Below are positions 9,389 through 18,165 of a DNA stretch of 64,000 nt, one piece after another. The stretch's first letter is position 1. The number at the start of each line of letters is the position of its first letter. Both the position numbers and the translations under genes were made by a program. The notes beneath the pieces are model-generated. The model saw only the letters and a list, made by a program, of their open reading frames with translations. It was not told where the DNA came from and searched no databases. This stretch comes from Bacteriovoracaceae bacterium (GTDB lineage: Bacteria > Bdellovibrionota > Bacteriovoracia > Bacteriovoracales > Bacteriovoracaceae): contig JABFRR010000009.1 of NCBI GenBank assembly GCA_013141065.1, positions 170,777 to 234,776 of the forward strand. Reading direction: 5' to 3'.

Positions 9389-9518
9389 GATTTTGGTTAG
9401 TTATTCGAACTATCAAGTAGTTAGGTCTTATTAAACTATTTTTAAAATTTGAATTTTAGTCCTTTTGATTGATAGACTAATTTCGGTTATAAGTTGAGCT
9501 TATCCGTTGGGGATTTAC

Positions 9519-11204
9519 GTGAAGAACTTTTTTAAAATTGTTTTGATCTTAATGAGTTTTGCTCTTCATGCTGAAGCTGAAGTCAGTCTCACTAAATCTC
9601 TTGAAGATGACGCTGCTAAAATTGCACAATACCAAGCCAAGTGTGAAGCTAATGAAACCCTCGTCGTAGATAAAGCTTACGGAGTCGGTTGTTTTACAAA
9701 TTACAATCATTATCTTCCGACTAAAAACATAATAAAAAATTCACAATCTATAAGAATTGCTAATTATAATCTCTTGCATCCAGGTACTTCAAAAGCCTTG
9801 TTTAAAGACTATGGGATGGTTGCAAAAATTATTAATCAGTATGATATTGTTTCAGCTTTGGAGTTATTGGCAGTCGTAGGAAGAGATGAGCAAAATAACC
9901 GTGCCGTTTTAGAATTTATTATTGATGCTCCCAATGTTCAAGCTAAACTGAAAGCAGAAAGATTAAAATTAAAAGATGCATCTAAAATTCAAGAAATCGA
10001 ATTTAAAATAGCAAAGCATTATAACGATACTCGAGCTGCTTACGATCTTTACCGAGCACCAGGATATTTAAAAATATTAAAAGAACTTAAAAAACTCGAC
10101 CCCTCTTGGGCGCTTCTTCTTTCACCTCGTGGGGACTCTGCACTCGTTGGATCAGTCGAAGAATTGACGGGGTATTTTTATAGAGGAAGCACAGCTACTC
10201 CTACCTTAAATCCACACTGTAAAGAGTACGCAGAAGAGGGCGCAGGTACTCCTTATGCTTGTTTTATTAACCTTACTCAAAGCTTCATGGGAAGAGATCT
10301 TGTTCAACATTTTGCTCGACGTCCTTTTATGGCCAGTTTTAAAGTGAATTCTACTAAGATCACTCTAGTCACTTCACATGTTGTTTTTACTTACTCTGGT
10401 GACGAAGATGCGACTAAAGACTTATTGAAAAAAACTTTTTCAGTAGAGTCTCTTGATGAACTCGGGCCTGGAATTAATCTGTCAAATTTTGCAAGGTTTG
10501 CAGAAGTTAAAAATACTCTCGAATTTATGGAACGATATAAAAGAAAATATAAAGATCCAAAGATTATGTTTTTGTCTGATATGAATCTTGTTTCAAAAAA
10601 TGTTTTCTGGCCGGAAGTACTAAAAGCCTTTTCGGGTAGTGAGTTATTAATTACTGAAGCCTCTACACTTTCACCAACTCGCTATTTATCTACTGGTAAA
10701 GAAACCGGTGGTATTGTAAATGACTATGATCACTTTGTATTAGATAAAAAAACTTTTCCCGGATGTGATAATGGAGAAGTTTATAATTATTTTCAAAAAG
10801 GTATCATTAAAGAAATTGAACAGAAGTATGTAATTAGACAAGAAATCGTAGGACTTAAAAATAAAAGTTTTAATTTTGGTCCAGAAGCTCCTATCGAGAG
10901 TGAAATTCTAGAGGGTGATGTTCCACCTGTTGACGATCCAGCGACTGTGAAGCTTGAGTATCCCTTGACACCAAAGGGGCAAAGCAAAATGGATAAGTTT
11001 GTTATGAATTTCGATAAATATTTAAATAGTCTACAGACAATTAAGAATAATCAAATAGTGACAGATTCTTTTCAGATTACAGAAAGACTAGATGGACTTC
11101 GTCGCAGGGTCTTTTTAAGACAACTCACAAATCCTTTTTATCACCGTTTCATGCAAGAAGTATTGAGCGACCATTTTCCAGTCGCCCTTACTTGTAAGTT
11201 TTAA
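9519..11204 (+). CDS. Secreted endonuclease/exonuclease/phosphatase-superfamily enzyme
   Basis: The start is GTG 9519, preceded by TTGGGGA at good spacing; it opens with a signal peptide (KNFFKIVLILMSFALHAEAE). Family motifs appear in the expected order: RIANYNLLHPG (catalytic Asn near 84), SALELLA (metal-binding Glu near 115), LVTSHVVF, FLSDMNLV (the GDxN equivalent), NDYDHFVLD and the terminal SDHFPVALT. These define the DNase I/EEP phosphodiesterase fold, so the product probably cleaves phosphodiester bonds of nucleic acid or a lipid headgroup outside the cytoplasm. It is long for the family (561 aa) because about 160 residues are inserted between YDHF and SDHFP. A secreted nuclease would suit a predatory or scavenging bacterium. 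The substrate is unknown. Confidence 0.8.
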   Translation: MKNFFKIVLILMSFALHAEAEVSLTKSLEDDAAKIAQYQAKCEANETLVVDKAYGVGCFTNYNHYLPTKNIIKNSQSIRIANYNLLHPGTSKALFKDYGMVAKIINQYDIVSALELLAVVGRDEQNNRAVLEFIIDAPNVQAKLKAERLKLKDASKIQEIEFKIAKHYNDTRAAYDLYRAPGYLKILKELKKLDPSWALLLSPRGDSALVGSVEELTGYFYRGSTATPTLNPHCKEYAEEGAGTPYACFINLTQSFMGRDLVQHFARRPFMASFKVNSTKITLVTSHVVFTYSGDEDATKDLLKKTFSVESLDELGPGINLSNFARFAEVKNTLEFMERYKRKYKDPKIMFLSDMNLVSKNVFWPEVLKAFSGSELLITEASTLSPTRYLSTGKETGGIVNDYDHFVLDKKTFPGCDNGEVYNYFQKGIIKEIEQKYVIRQEIVGLKNKSFNFGPEAPIESEILEGDVPPVDDPATVKLEYPLTPKGQSKMDKFVMNFDKYLNSLQTIKNNQIVTDSFQITERLDGLRRRVFLRQLTNPFYHRFMQEVLSDHFPVALTCKF

Positions 11205-11206
11205 TT

Positions 11207-11617
11207 TTAAGCTAGAGCTGCTTTAACTAATTCATTAGCAATCTTACTATCAAATTGTCCTTTAATTTTTGGACTTAATTCTTTCATAACTAAACCTGCA
11301 TTCACGGCAGGATTATTTGTGATGATTTCTTGAATATAAGCCTTCACAGTTGCTTCATCGAGTTGTTTTGGCATGTAGTCTGATAAAATAAGTATTTCTC
11401 TTTCAGTCTTTTTTCTAATTTCATTTTCAGGAGGAAAATTTTCAAGCGAGTCTTTTAATTTTTTCACATGCTTAATTAAAACATCCATTTCCCCAATTGG
11501 AGTTTTAGAAGTTTTATTTTCAATGAGCATACTTTTAAAATATCTCAGGGCATCGAGACGTTCTTTTTCTCTCGCAAGCATAGCTTTTTTAATATCATCG
11601 GTAATTAGTTCGAACAT
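11207..11617 (-). CDS. yqeY: GatB/YqeY-domain protein
   Basis: 136 residues matching the stand-alone YqeY family: N-terminal helix (ITDDIKKAMLAREKERLDALR), a middle REILILSDYMPKQLDE segment and C-terminal GLVMKELSPKIKGQFDSK, which is the tRNA-interacting domain also found at the end of GatB. The precise cellular role of free YqeY is not established. An in-frame TTG at 11629 is rejected as start because GGAGG lies exactly upstream of ATG 11617. That GGAGG is part of a small hairpin, described separately. The stop is 2 bp from the convergent EEP gene. Confidence 0.9.
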   Translation of the reverse strand: MFELITDDIKKAMLAREKERLDALRYFKSMLIENKTSKTPIGEMDVLIKHVKKLKDSLENFPPENEIRKKTEREILILSDYMPKQLDEATVKAYIQEIITNNPAVNAGLVMKELSPKIKGQFDSKIANELVKAALA

Positions 11618-11622
11618 TTTAA

Positions 11623-11640
11623 CCTCCAAGGCAATGGAGG
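11623..11640 (-). promoter_or_regulatory. Hairpin sequestering the yqeY ribosome binding site
   Basis: Reading leftward, CCTCCA (11640-11635), loop TTGCCT, TGGAGG (11628-11623). The second arm contains the GGAGG that serves the ATG at 11617, five bases away. If formed, the 6-bp stem would block initiation. Confidence 0.5.
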
Positions 11641-11681
11641 CTATTATTGTTTAAATAAAAGAATGATTCAAGTGAAAATAA

Positions 11682-11936
11682 TTAAGCGTGATAACGAATA
11701 ACTCTGTCGTTAAAATCAGTAACTTCCCAACCTGCCCCGATTCCTCCTTCAATAAATGGAATTATATCTTTAACATCACCTTTGATTGCAACCGAGAGCA
11801 TAACTTTTCTGATGGCCACTTTAGCATCCATTACAGCCTGCATCCGACGAAGGTCGCCATCTTGCTGATTTTTTTTGTATTTTTGAAGTAGGAGATTTAA
11901 CCCCTCTTCTACTAATGCTAATTGTTCTTCATCCAT
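11682..11936 (-). CDS. Small acidic protein of unknown function
   Basis: 84 residues, no signal peptide, no Cys. It begins with a helical segment (DEEQLALVEEGLNLLLQKY), has a second helix with GDLRRMQAVMDAKVAIRK, and ends FNDRVIRYHA. I do not recognise it. It is co-directional with yqeY (64 bp gap) and downstream of metG (about 230 bp gap), so it may be transcribed with yqeY. It is listed as real because the frame is cleanly bounded and the amino-acid composition is globular; no better candidate occupies the stretch on either strand. Confidence 0.65.
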   Translation of the reverse strand: MDEEQLALVEEGLNLLLQKYKKNQQDGDLRRMQAVMDAKVAIRKVMLSVAIKGDVKDIIPFIEGGIGAGWEVTDFNDRVIRYHA

Positions 11937-12136
11937 ACTTTTTTCTCTCGAGTACGTTTGTTACTCATTTCAACCATTTTAATCGGAATATTGAATTTAG
12001 ACTTAAGTTTTGTTGGTTTTAAAAGAGAAACCTTTATTGAATCTGTAACTTAGACTGGCCTTTGATCCCTACAAAATTTTTTCAATCTAACTAAAAAGGC
12101 TATTTTTTTTCTTAAAAAGTGCACTCTATTTGAGGC

Positions 12137-12158
12137 AACTGGGCCAAATGGCCCAGTT
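12137..12158. terminator. Strong hairpin after metG, no T-tract
   Basis: Perfect inverted repeat AACTGGGCC (12137-12145) / GGCCCAGTT (12150-12158) around AAAT, beginning a few bases past the metG stop codon. There is no U-run directly after it on the metG side, so it could be a factor-assisted stop or a 3'-end stabiliser. Confidence 0.5.
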
Positions 12159-12164
12159 AAGCAT

Positions 12165-13706
12165 TTAATTTTTTTGCTTTTGTGCTTTGGGGTTTTTAGG
12201 CGCCTTAGGTTCTTGTTTAGGTGCCTCAGGTAAATCAATTTTAGGAAACAAAGGCGTAGGTTCAGTAAGTTCATAAGTGACTGATCCAAACTTGATTTCT
12301 TCAAATTTACCTAATTTCACTCCAAGTGGCTCAAGTGCCTTATTTGCAGTATCAGGCAAGAAGGGGGAAAGGAGAGTAGAAATCGCCTGGATTGAATACA
12401 GACAGTTATAGACCACTTGTTTTAAAGCTGCCTTGTCGTCTTTAAGCTTCCAGGGCTCTTTAGTGTTTACGTATTGGTTCATGTTGTTGACGCCTTCCCA
12501 AAGGGCCTCTAGAGCGCGGTTGTGCTCACACTTTTCCATATGAACTTTCATTCTTGCGAAGTTTTCATCAAAATTCACTTCTTGAGTAATACCTTCTCCG
12601 CCCAATGTCGGTGCATTGTCTTTTAAATAAAGCTTAATAACTCTCATGATGAGATTGCCAAAACTATTACCAAGCTCGGCATTATGTTTTTCTATAAGTT
12701 CTTTTTCTGAAAAACGCCCATCACTTTGTGCGGGGATTGCACGCAGCAAATAATAGCGAAAACTATCAAGCGGGTACTTTGCTAACATTTCATTGGGATC
12801 AATGACGTTATTGAGTGACTTGCTCATTTTTTTTCCGTCTTCTGCCAAGATCATTCCATGAACATAAACTTGTTTTGGAAGTGCGATTCCCGCAGCGTGA
12901 AGCATGATTGGCCAAATGACAGTGTGAAACCAAGTAATGTCTTTACCGATAACATGCATCGAAGCTGGCCAGTATTTTTCGTTTGGTGTTCCGGCAATAG
13001 CTGAATAGTAATTAATAAGAGCATCAAACCAGGTGTACATAACAAATTTAGAGTTACCCGGAACAGTGATTCCCCAACCTTCGTTTGGGCGCGATATAGG
13101 TAGGTCTCTGAGTTTATCGCCTTCAAGGCGCGAGAGCATTTCATTATAAGATGAACTGGGAACAATAAAGTTTGGATGAGTTTTTATATGATTAATAATC
13201 CAATCTTGATAGGCTCCCATTTTAAAGAAGTAACCTTCTTCTTCTTTTTTACTAAGCTCTGTGTTGTGAGCAGGACAGATATTATCTGGAGCTTGTGTTT
13301 CAGTGTAGAAAGACTCACAGGCCAGGCAGTAATTTCCAGAGTAAACTCCAAAATAAACGTCTCCCTTTGTTTCTAACTTTTTCCACAAATCAATACAAAC
13401 ATCATGGTGGCGCTTTTCAGTCGTTCGAATAAAATCATTATTTGAAACATTCAAATCCTGACAAAGTTGTCTGAATTTTTTTGAATTTTCATCAACATAA
13501 GTTTGAGTGTCTTGACCTAAAGCTTTAGCTGATTCAATAAGCTTTTGACCATTTTCATCAGTACCAGTTACGAAATAAGTATCAAAGCCTAAAAAAGCAT
13601 GCCATCTCGCATAGGCATCACTGGCAATTTTTTCTAGAGCATGACCCATGTGTGGGCTTCCGTTTGGGTAGTCGATGGCCGTTGTGATATAAAATTTTTC
13701 TGACAT
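12165..13706 (-). CDS. metG: Methionyl-tRNA synthetase
   Basis: Class I synthetase charging tRNA-Met. The HIGH motif is HMGH (residues 19-22), the VTGTDENGQK segment and a single zinc-knob motif (CLAC followed by CPAH) are intact, and KMSKS is present near residue 294. The 513-residue length is that of the short bacterial form without the C-terminal EMAP/Trbp111-like tRNA-binding domain. Instead the protein ends in a Pro/Lys-rich tail (EAPKQEPKAPKNPKAQKQKN), which is unusual and might supply non-specific RNA affinity. It follows leuS with only 9 bp between, so the two synthetases are very probably co-transcribed. Confidence 0.97.
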   Translation of the reverse strand: MSEKFYITTAIDYPNGSPHMGHALEKIASDAYARWHAFLGFDTYFVTGTDENGQKLIESAKALGQDTQTYVDENSKKFRQLCQDLNVSNNDFIRTTEKRHHDVCIDLWKKLETKGDVYFGVYSGNYCLACESFYTETQAPDNICPAHNTELSKKEEEGYFFKMGAYQDWIINHIKTHPNFIVPSSSYNEMLSRLEGDKLRDLPISRPNEGWGITVPGNSKFVMYTWFDALINYYSAIAGTPNEKYWPASMHVIGKDITWFHTVIWPIMLHAAGIALPKQVYVHGMILAEDGKKMSKSLNNVIDPNEMLAKYPLDSFRYYLLRAIPAQSDGRFSEKELIEKHNAELGNSFGNLIMRVIKLYLKDNAPTLGGEGITQEVNFDENFARMKVHMEKCEHNRALEALWEGVNNMNQYVNTKEPWKLKDDKAALKQVVYNCLYSIQAISTLLSPFLPDTANKALEPLGVKLGKFEEIKFGSVTYELTEPTPLFPKIDLPEAPKQEPKAPKNPKAQKQKN

Positions 13707-13715
13707 ATTTTTTCC

Positions 13716-16262
13716 TTAAGCTTTAACAACAAAATTAACAATTTTACCTGGGACATAAATTTCTTTAACCAAAGTTCCTACTAAATGTTTAGCGACATTC
13801 TCATCACTTTTGGCCATCTTGAGTATTTCATCTTGAGAAATATTCGGTTCAACTTCTAGTGTTGCTCGAAGTTTACCGTTAACTTGCACGGCCACTGTAA
13901 TGGTGTCATCTTTAGCAAGCTCATCATTATATTTCGGCCAAGCTTCATTTGTTAGAGTCGTTTTTCCACCAAGCAGTTCCCAAAGCTCTTCACTTAAATG
14001 AGGGGCCATAGGAGCCAGTAAGAGTGCAAATGTTTTAGCCGACTGATTTGAAACTGATCCCGCTTTATAACAGTGATTGACAAAAATCATGAGGGCAGAG
14101 ATCGCCGTGTTAAATCTGAGATTGTCATAATCCTCAGTTACTTTCTTAATTGTCTTGTGAAGTATTTTTAGAGTCTCTTCACTTTCTGGATTATTATTGA
14201 TGTGGGTATTATCAGCAAAAAATCTATAAGCACGACTTAAAAAATTATAAACGCCTTTCACTCCATTTTCATTCCATGGCTTCACTTTTTCTAAAGGCCC
14301 CATGAACATTTCATACAATCGTAAAGAATCGGCACCGGATTCTTTAACAACTGAATCTGGATTGACAACATTACCTCGTGATTTACTCATTTTCTCGCCA
14401 TCAGTTCCAAGAATTAGACCTTGGTTGACGAGTTTTTGAAAAGGTTCTTTTGTCGAGACATATCCCAGATCAAAAAGAACTTTATGCCAGAAGCGAGCAT
14501 AAAGAAGATGCAAGACTGCATGCTCGGCCCCACCGATATAAAGATCGACTGGAAGCCAGTATTTTTCGACTTCTTTGTTCCATGGTTCCAACTCATTTTT
14601 TGGATCACAAAATCTAAGATAGTACCAACAACTACCGGCCCAATTCGGCATAGTATTCGTTTCACGTTTGGCTTTTTTTCCAGTTTTGGGATCAATTATC
14701 CAAAGCCAGTCGGTGGCATTTGCAAGTGGAGACTCGCCACTACCAGAAGGCTCATACTTTTCTAGCTCTGGAAGTGCAACTGGTAGTTCGTCAGCATCTA
14801 GGCAACGAATTGTTCCATCTTCATATTTTAAAAGAGGAAAAGGCTCTCCCCAGTATCTCTGGCGAGAAAAAATCCAGTCGCGAAGTTTATAATTAATTTT
14901 CTTCGTTCCTAATTTTTTTTCTTCAAGCCAAGAAATCATTTTTGTGATGGCCGTTTTTTTATCAAGGCCGTTAATGAAATCCGAGTTGATGTGTTTACCA
15001 TCTCCGGTGTAGGGAGTTACTTGGACATCGATATCGCCGCTAACCACTACCTGAGTAATAGGAAGACGGTACTTTAAAGCAAACTCATGATCACGCTCAT
15101 CGTGAGCAGGAACGGCCATGATGGCACCTGTTCCATAGGTCATTAATACATAATCCGCTATCCAGATTGGAATGAGCTTATTGTTGGCCGGATTGATGGC
15201 GTATGAACCAGTGAAGACTCCGGATTTGTCTTTATTTAACTCCGTTCTTTCAAGATCGTTTTTAGCTTTGCAAGCATCTTGATATTTAGAAATGATTTCT
15301 TTTTGATCAGCTTGTGTAAGCGTAGCAACCAAAGGGTGCTCTGGTGAGATAACCATGTAAGTTGCACCAAAAAGTGTATCTGGTCTTGTCGTGAATACTT
15401 CTAAATCATGATAAGTCGCAATTTCGAGATTTTGATAAAGTTCAGGGTGAGAAGCTTGAGAACTAACATCAACATAACTATTATGAATAGGGGTTGTGAA
15501 CGAAGAATTATAGCTTTCACTTTCAACAATAGCTTTAAACTTAACCGTTGCCCCTTCAGATTTACCAATCCAATTGCGTTGCATTTCCTTAATTGATTCA
15601 GGCCAATCAACATCGTCGATATCAACGAGTAATCTTTCAGCATACTCAGTAATTTTAAGCATCCATTGGCTCATCTTTTTTTGAATGACAGGATGACCAC
15701 CCACTTCAGATTTACCATCAACGACTTCTTCATTGGCCAGAACAGTTTTTAAGGCCGGACACCAGTTGACGTTAATTTCGTCTTCGTAGGCCAATCCTTT
15801 ATTGTAAAGCTGAACAAAAATCCACTGAGTCCATTTATAATAATCAACATTTGATGTCGCAATTTCACGGTCCCAGTCATATGAAAATCCTAGTGATTTT
15901 AGCTGACGAGTAAAAGTGGCGATATTTTTTTTGGTAGTAATGTCAGGATGAGTTCCAGTTTTCATCGCATAGTTTTCTGCGGGAAGTCCGAAAGAATCCC
16001 AACCCATTGGATGAAGCACATTAAAGCCCAGCATTCTTTTATAGCGAGACATAATATCTGTTGCTGTATACCCTTCAGGGTGTCCGACATGAAGACCGTC
16101 ACCAGAAGGAAATGGAAACATATCGAGTGCGTAGTATTTGGGTTTGCTCGAAGTGTTTTCTGTTTTAAAAGTTTTGTTGTCTTCCCAGAATTTTTGCCAC
16201 TTCGCTTCGATTTTTGCAAAGTCATAGTCTACTGAAGGTGAGTGAGGAGTGCTTACAGACAT
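13716..16262 (-). CDS. leuS: Leucyl-tRNA synthetase
   Basis: 848 residues of a bacterial-type LeuRS. HIGH-equivalent HVGH is at 58-61 within [17 protein letters not shown]. The CP1 editing domain carries the [12 protein letters not shown] threonine-rich motif and [23 protein letters not shown]-type catalytic-core sequence ([21 protein letters not shown]) and KMSKSRGN (near 622) follow. Start 16262 is preferred to the upstream in-frame ATG at 16304 because AAGGA lies 7 bases before it and the homologous part begins there. It is the first gene of a leuS-metG pair and is divergent from coaD across about 110 bp. Confidence 0.97.
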   Translation of the reverse strand: MSVSTPHSPSVDYDFAKIEAKWQKFWEDNKTFKTENTSSKPKYYALDMFPFPSGDGLHVGHPEGYTATDIMSRYKRMLGFNVLHPMGWDSFGLPAENYAMKTGTHPDITTKKNIATFTRQLKSLGFSYDWDREIATSNVDYYKWTQWIFVQLYNKGLAYEDEINVNWCPALKTVLANEEVVDGKSEVGGHPVIQKKMSQWMLKITEYAERLLVDIDDVDWPESIKEMQRNWIGKSEGATVKFKAIVESESYNSSFTTPIHNSYVDVSSQASHPELYQNLEIATYHDLEVFTTRPDTLFGATYMVISPEHPLVATLTQADQKEIISKYQDACKAKNDLERTELNKDKSGVFTGSYAINPANNKLIPIWIADYVLMTYGTGAIMAVPAHDERDHEFALKYRLPITQVVVSGDIDVQVTPYTGDGKHINSDFINGLDKKTAITKMISWLEEKKLGTKKINYKLRDWIFSRQRYWGEPFPLLKYEDGTIRCLDADELPVALPELEKYEPSGSGESPLANATDWLWIIDPKTGKKAKRETNTMPNWAGSCWYYLRFCDPKNELEPWNKEVEKYWLPVDLYIGGAEHAVLHLLYARFWHKVLFDLGYVSTKEPFQKLVNQGLILGTDGEKMSKSRGNVVNPDSVVKESGADSLRLYEMFMGPLEKVKPWNENGVKGVYNFLSRAYRFFADNTHINNNPESEETLKILHKTIKKVTEDYDNLRFNTAISALMIFVNHCYKAGSVSNQSAKTFALLLAPMAPHLSEELWELLGGKTTLTNEAWPKYNDELAKDDTITVAVQVNGKLRATLEVEPNISQDEILKMAKSDENVAKHLVGTLVKEIYVPGKIVNFVVKA

Positions 16263-16373
16263 GAAAATATTCCTTGGTAAATGAACCATTATTTTAGAAG
16301 TCAAAATTCTAACACTAGGAATCCTTTTTATAAAGTGTATAATAGGGGAGTCACCAATTTATGAGAGAAAATT

Positions 16374-16880
16374 ATGAGCGAAAAAATAATCATCTACCCA
16401 ATTAGTGCGAACCCTCCCACTTGGGGACACGCGGATATTATGATGAGGGCCGCTACTCACTTTGATCAACTCTATTGGGTTGCTGCAACAAATCCTAAAA
16501 AAATCTATATGTTTTCTCTAGAAGAGCGCTTGGAAATGATGCAAGCCTATGTTGATTATTACAAATTAAAAAATGTGACAATTGTTTCTCACGAAGGGAC
16601 GATTGCGAGATTTGCAGAAGAGAAAAAAGCTCAATTCCTCCTTCGCGGACTCCGAAATTCATCTGACTATCAAATGGAGTTAGAACTTTCGGTTGGAAAT
16701 CGAGGAATAAATAAAGACCTGGAAACAATATGTATGTTTTCTAAGCCCCATTTTGCGACAATATCTTCGAGCTTGATTCGTGAATTGGCCACTCTCAATG
16801 AGCGCATTGATCAGTATGTTATGCCTTCAATTGCTAAAAAAATTCTCACAAAGCTTCATGGAGATAAGGCGATTAGATGA
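16374..16880 (+). CDS. coaD: Phosphopantetheine adenylyltransferase, divergent N-terminal motif
   Basis: 168 residues of the nucleotidyltransferase fold. CoaD adenylates 4'-phosphopantetheine, the penultimate step of CoA synthesis. Supporting features are the HxGH-type motif WGHADIM, LLRGLRNSSDYQMELEL (the RGLR plus DYQ/FEYE segment), ETICMFSKP and the ISSSLIRE substrate loop. The usual GSFDPxTxGH is replaced by ISANPPTWGH, so the first strand-loop is atypical and resembles the NPPH motif of NMN adenylyltransferases; a different nucleotidyltransferase specificity is possible but less likely given the C-terminal half. A TATAAT lies at 16338-16343. It overlaps the next gene by 4 bp (ATGA). Confidence 0.82.
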   Translation: MSEKIIIYPISANPPTWGHADIMMRAATHFDQLYWVAATNPKKIYMFSLEERLEMMQAYVDYYKLKNVTIVSHEGTIARFAEEKKAQFLLRGLRNSSDYQMELELSVGNRGINKDLETICMFSKPHFATISSSLIRELATLNERIDQYVMPSIAKKILTKLHGDKAIR

Positions 16881-17452
16881 GAACCTTGATCATTTTGGGA
16901 CACCCAGATCGAAAATCGTTGTGCTCAAGCATTGCCGATGAATATGAAAAAGGGGCCAATGAAAAAGGGGGAGATGTTGCTCGAATTAATCTTTTTGATT
17001 TGTCTTTCAATCCAAATTTAAAAACTGGCTACAGAAATAATCAAAATCTTGAAACTGATTTAGTAGAAGCACAAAGACTAATAAAGTGGGCCAGCCACAT
17101 TGTTATTATTTTTCCTGTTTGGTGGGGAGGAGTTCCTGCAATCTTAAAGGGATTTTTGGATCGAATTCTTCTTCCTGGATATGCTTTTAAATATAGGGAA
17201 AATTCACATCTCTGGGACAAACTCCTGAGTGGGCGTAGTGCCAGACTTATTGTGACGAGTGATGCACCTGTTTGGTGGCTATATTTAACATATTTTCATC
17301 CCGCGGTGAATATGATGAAAAAAGCTGTATTGGAATTTTGTGGAGTTTCACCTGTTGAAGTCATGAGTTTTGGATCTATCAGAGAGTCGAGTAGTAAAAG
17401 AATTGAGGGAATTCTCTATAAAGCTTTTCGAGCTGGCCTGGACGATAACTAA
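16877..17452 (+). CDS. NAD(P)H:quinone oxidoreductase-like flavoprotein
   Basis: 191 residues with a flavodoxin-like fold of the NQO1/MdaB/YwrO type. Visible are the N-terminal strand and phosphate loop (TLIILGHPDRKSLCSSIA), the FMN/FAD-binding FPVWWGGVPAILKGFLDR segment and the following LLPGYAFKY. Such enzymes reduce quinones or act as ancillary reductases in the cytoplasm using NAD(P)H. It is translationally coupled to coaD by an ATGA overlap and is convergent with the gene at 17460. Its physiological acceptor is unknown. Confidence 0.85.
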   Translation: MRTLIILGHPDRKSLCSSIADEYEKGANEKGGDVARINLFDLSFNPNLKTGYRNNQNLETDLVEAQRLIKWASHIVIIFPVWWGGVPAILKGFLDRILLPGYAFKYRENSHLWDKLLSGRSARLIVTSDAPVWWLYLTYFHPAVNMMKKAVLEFCGVSPVEVMSFGSIRESSSKRIEGILYKAFRAGLDDN

Positions 17453-17459
17453 TTTCTAA

Positions 17460-18056
17460 TTACCATTCAAACACGAGATCGTTTGAAATCCATTTTTTAT
17501 TAATTTTAAATTCTTTCAATGATTCGTTCTCGGAGTAATTTTCCAGTAAGTAGGATTTCATCTTTTGTGAGAAATCGTTACTGCAGCCATTAGGCACATT
17601 ACTTGCGAGAGTCGTAAATTGTGAGGCTATGGCTTTTTCCATTCCACTAAGTGCATTGACAGAACTCTGAGAAATAATACTTGGGATTTTAATGTCATTA
17701 CAACACGGAAAGTCTGCACCAGAGTTATTATTAGCAGGAGATTTGCTTTGGTATAAGTGAGTAAAAAATGAAAAAGCTTCACTGCTATTTTTACTTGAAT
17801 GAGTGCTTAAGTTTTTAGCAGCAGCTCCTGTCGCAAAAACATTACTACTTTCGACATTTATGTCATTGCTGTTTTGAATCTTAAATAATGAGTTGGCCAT
17901 TGATTCAATGGAAAGTGGAATTTCACCGGTACAGATAAAATTCATAGTAATGATTTTTGTTTGTAAAGTATCAGCTGCTTTTTCTACAAAAATATACTGC
18001 TTATAATGAGGAGCTGGGACATTTTCAAATTCAACTTTCATCGGTTTAATTGTCAT
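17460..18056 (-). CDS. Protein of unknown function, downstream partner of the IS-interrupted operon
   Basis: 198 residues, not recognised. There is no signal peptide in the usual position. The C-terminal 100 residues contain several Cys (GADFPCCNDIKIP and VPNGCSNDF), so disulfides or metal binding are possible. The ATG at 18056 is preceded by an AAAGA/GAGAG purine stretch. An IS630 element ends 38 bp upstream of the start. When the element is removed, this gene would lie about 25 bp behind the small secreted-protein gene now at 19192-19401 on the same strand, so the two were probably one operon. Expression now depends on the element or read-through. Confidence 0.65.
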   Translation of the reverse strand: MTIKPMKVEFENVPAPHYKQYIFVEKAADTLQTKIITMNFICTGEIPLSIESMANSLFKIQNSNDINVESSNVFATGAAAKNLSTHSSKNSSEAFSFFTHLYQSKSPANNNSGADFPCCNDIKIPSIISQSSVNALSGMEKAIASQFTTLASNVPNGCSNDFSQKMKSYLLENYSENESLKEFKINKKWISNDLVFEW

Positions 18057-18094
18057 TTTGTTTTTTTCTTTACTCTCAATTTAATACGAGTTTA

Positions 18095-18120
18095 TACTGC
18101 TCATGATTTAATTTTCTAGT
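18095..18120 (+). repeat. IS630 left terminal inverted repeat
   Basis: The 26-bp left end matches the complement of the right end at about 16 of 26 positions, with blocks TACTG, TTTTC and AGT shared. Confidence 0.65.
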
Positions 18121-18165
18121 AAAAATTATTTGGCCTATTGTTATGGCCGTACTATTATACTTTTC

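Noticed and set aside
12050..12304. An 84-codon leftward frame at the metG 3' end
   Set aside because: It is a shadow frame of the metG tail, with a Lys/Leu-biased sequence and no ribosome site.
14421..16235. Several antisense open frames inside leuS and metG (for example 14421-14765, 15948-16235)
   Set aside because: They lie opposite strongly conserved synthetase sequence, lack ribosome sites and encode Phe/Lys-rich or Cys-rich nonsense.
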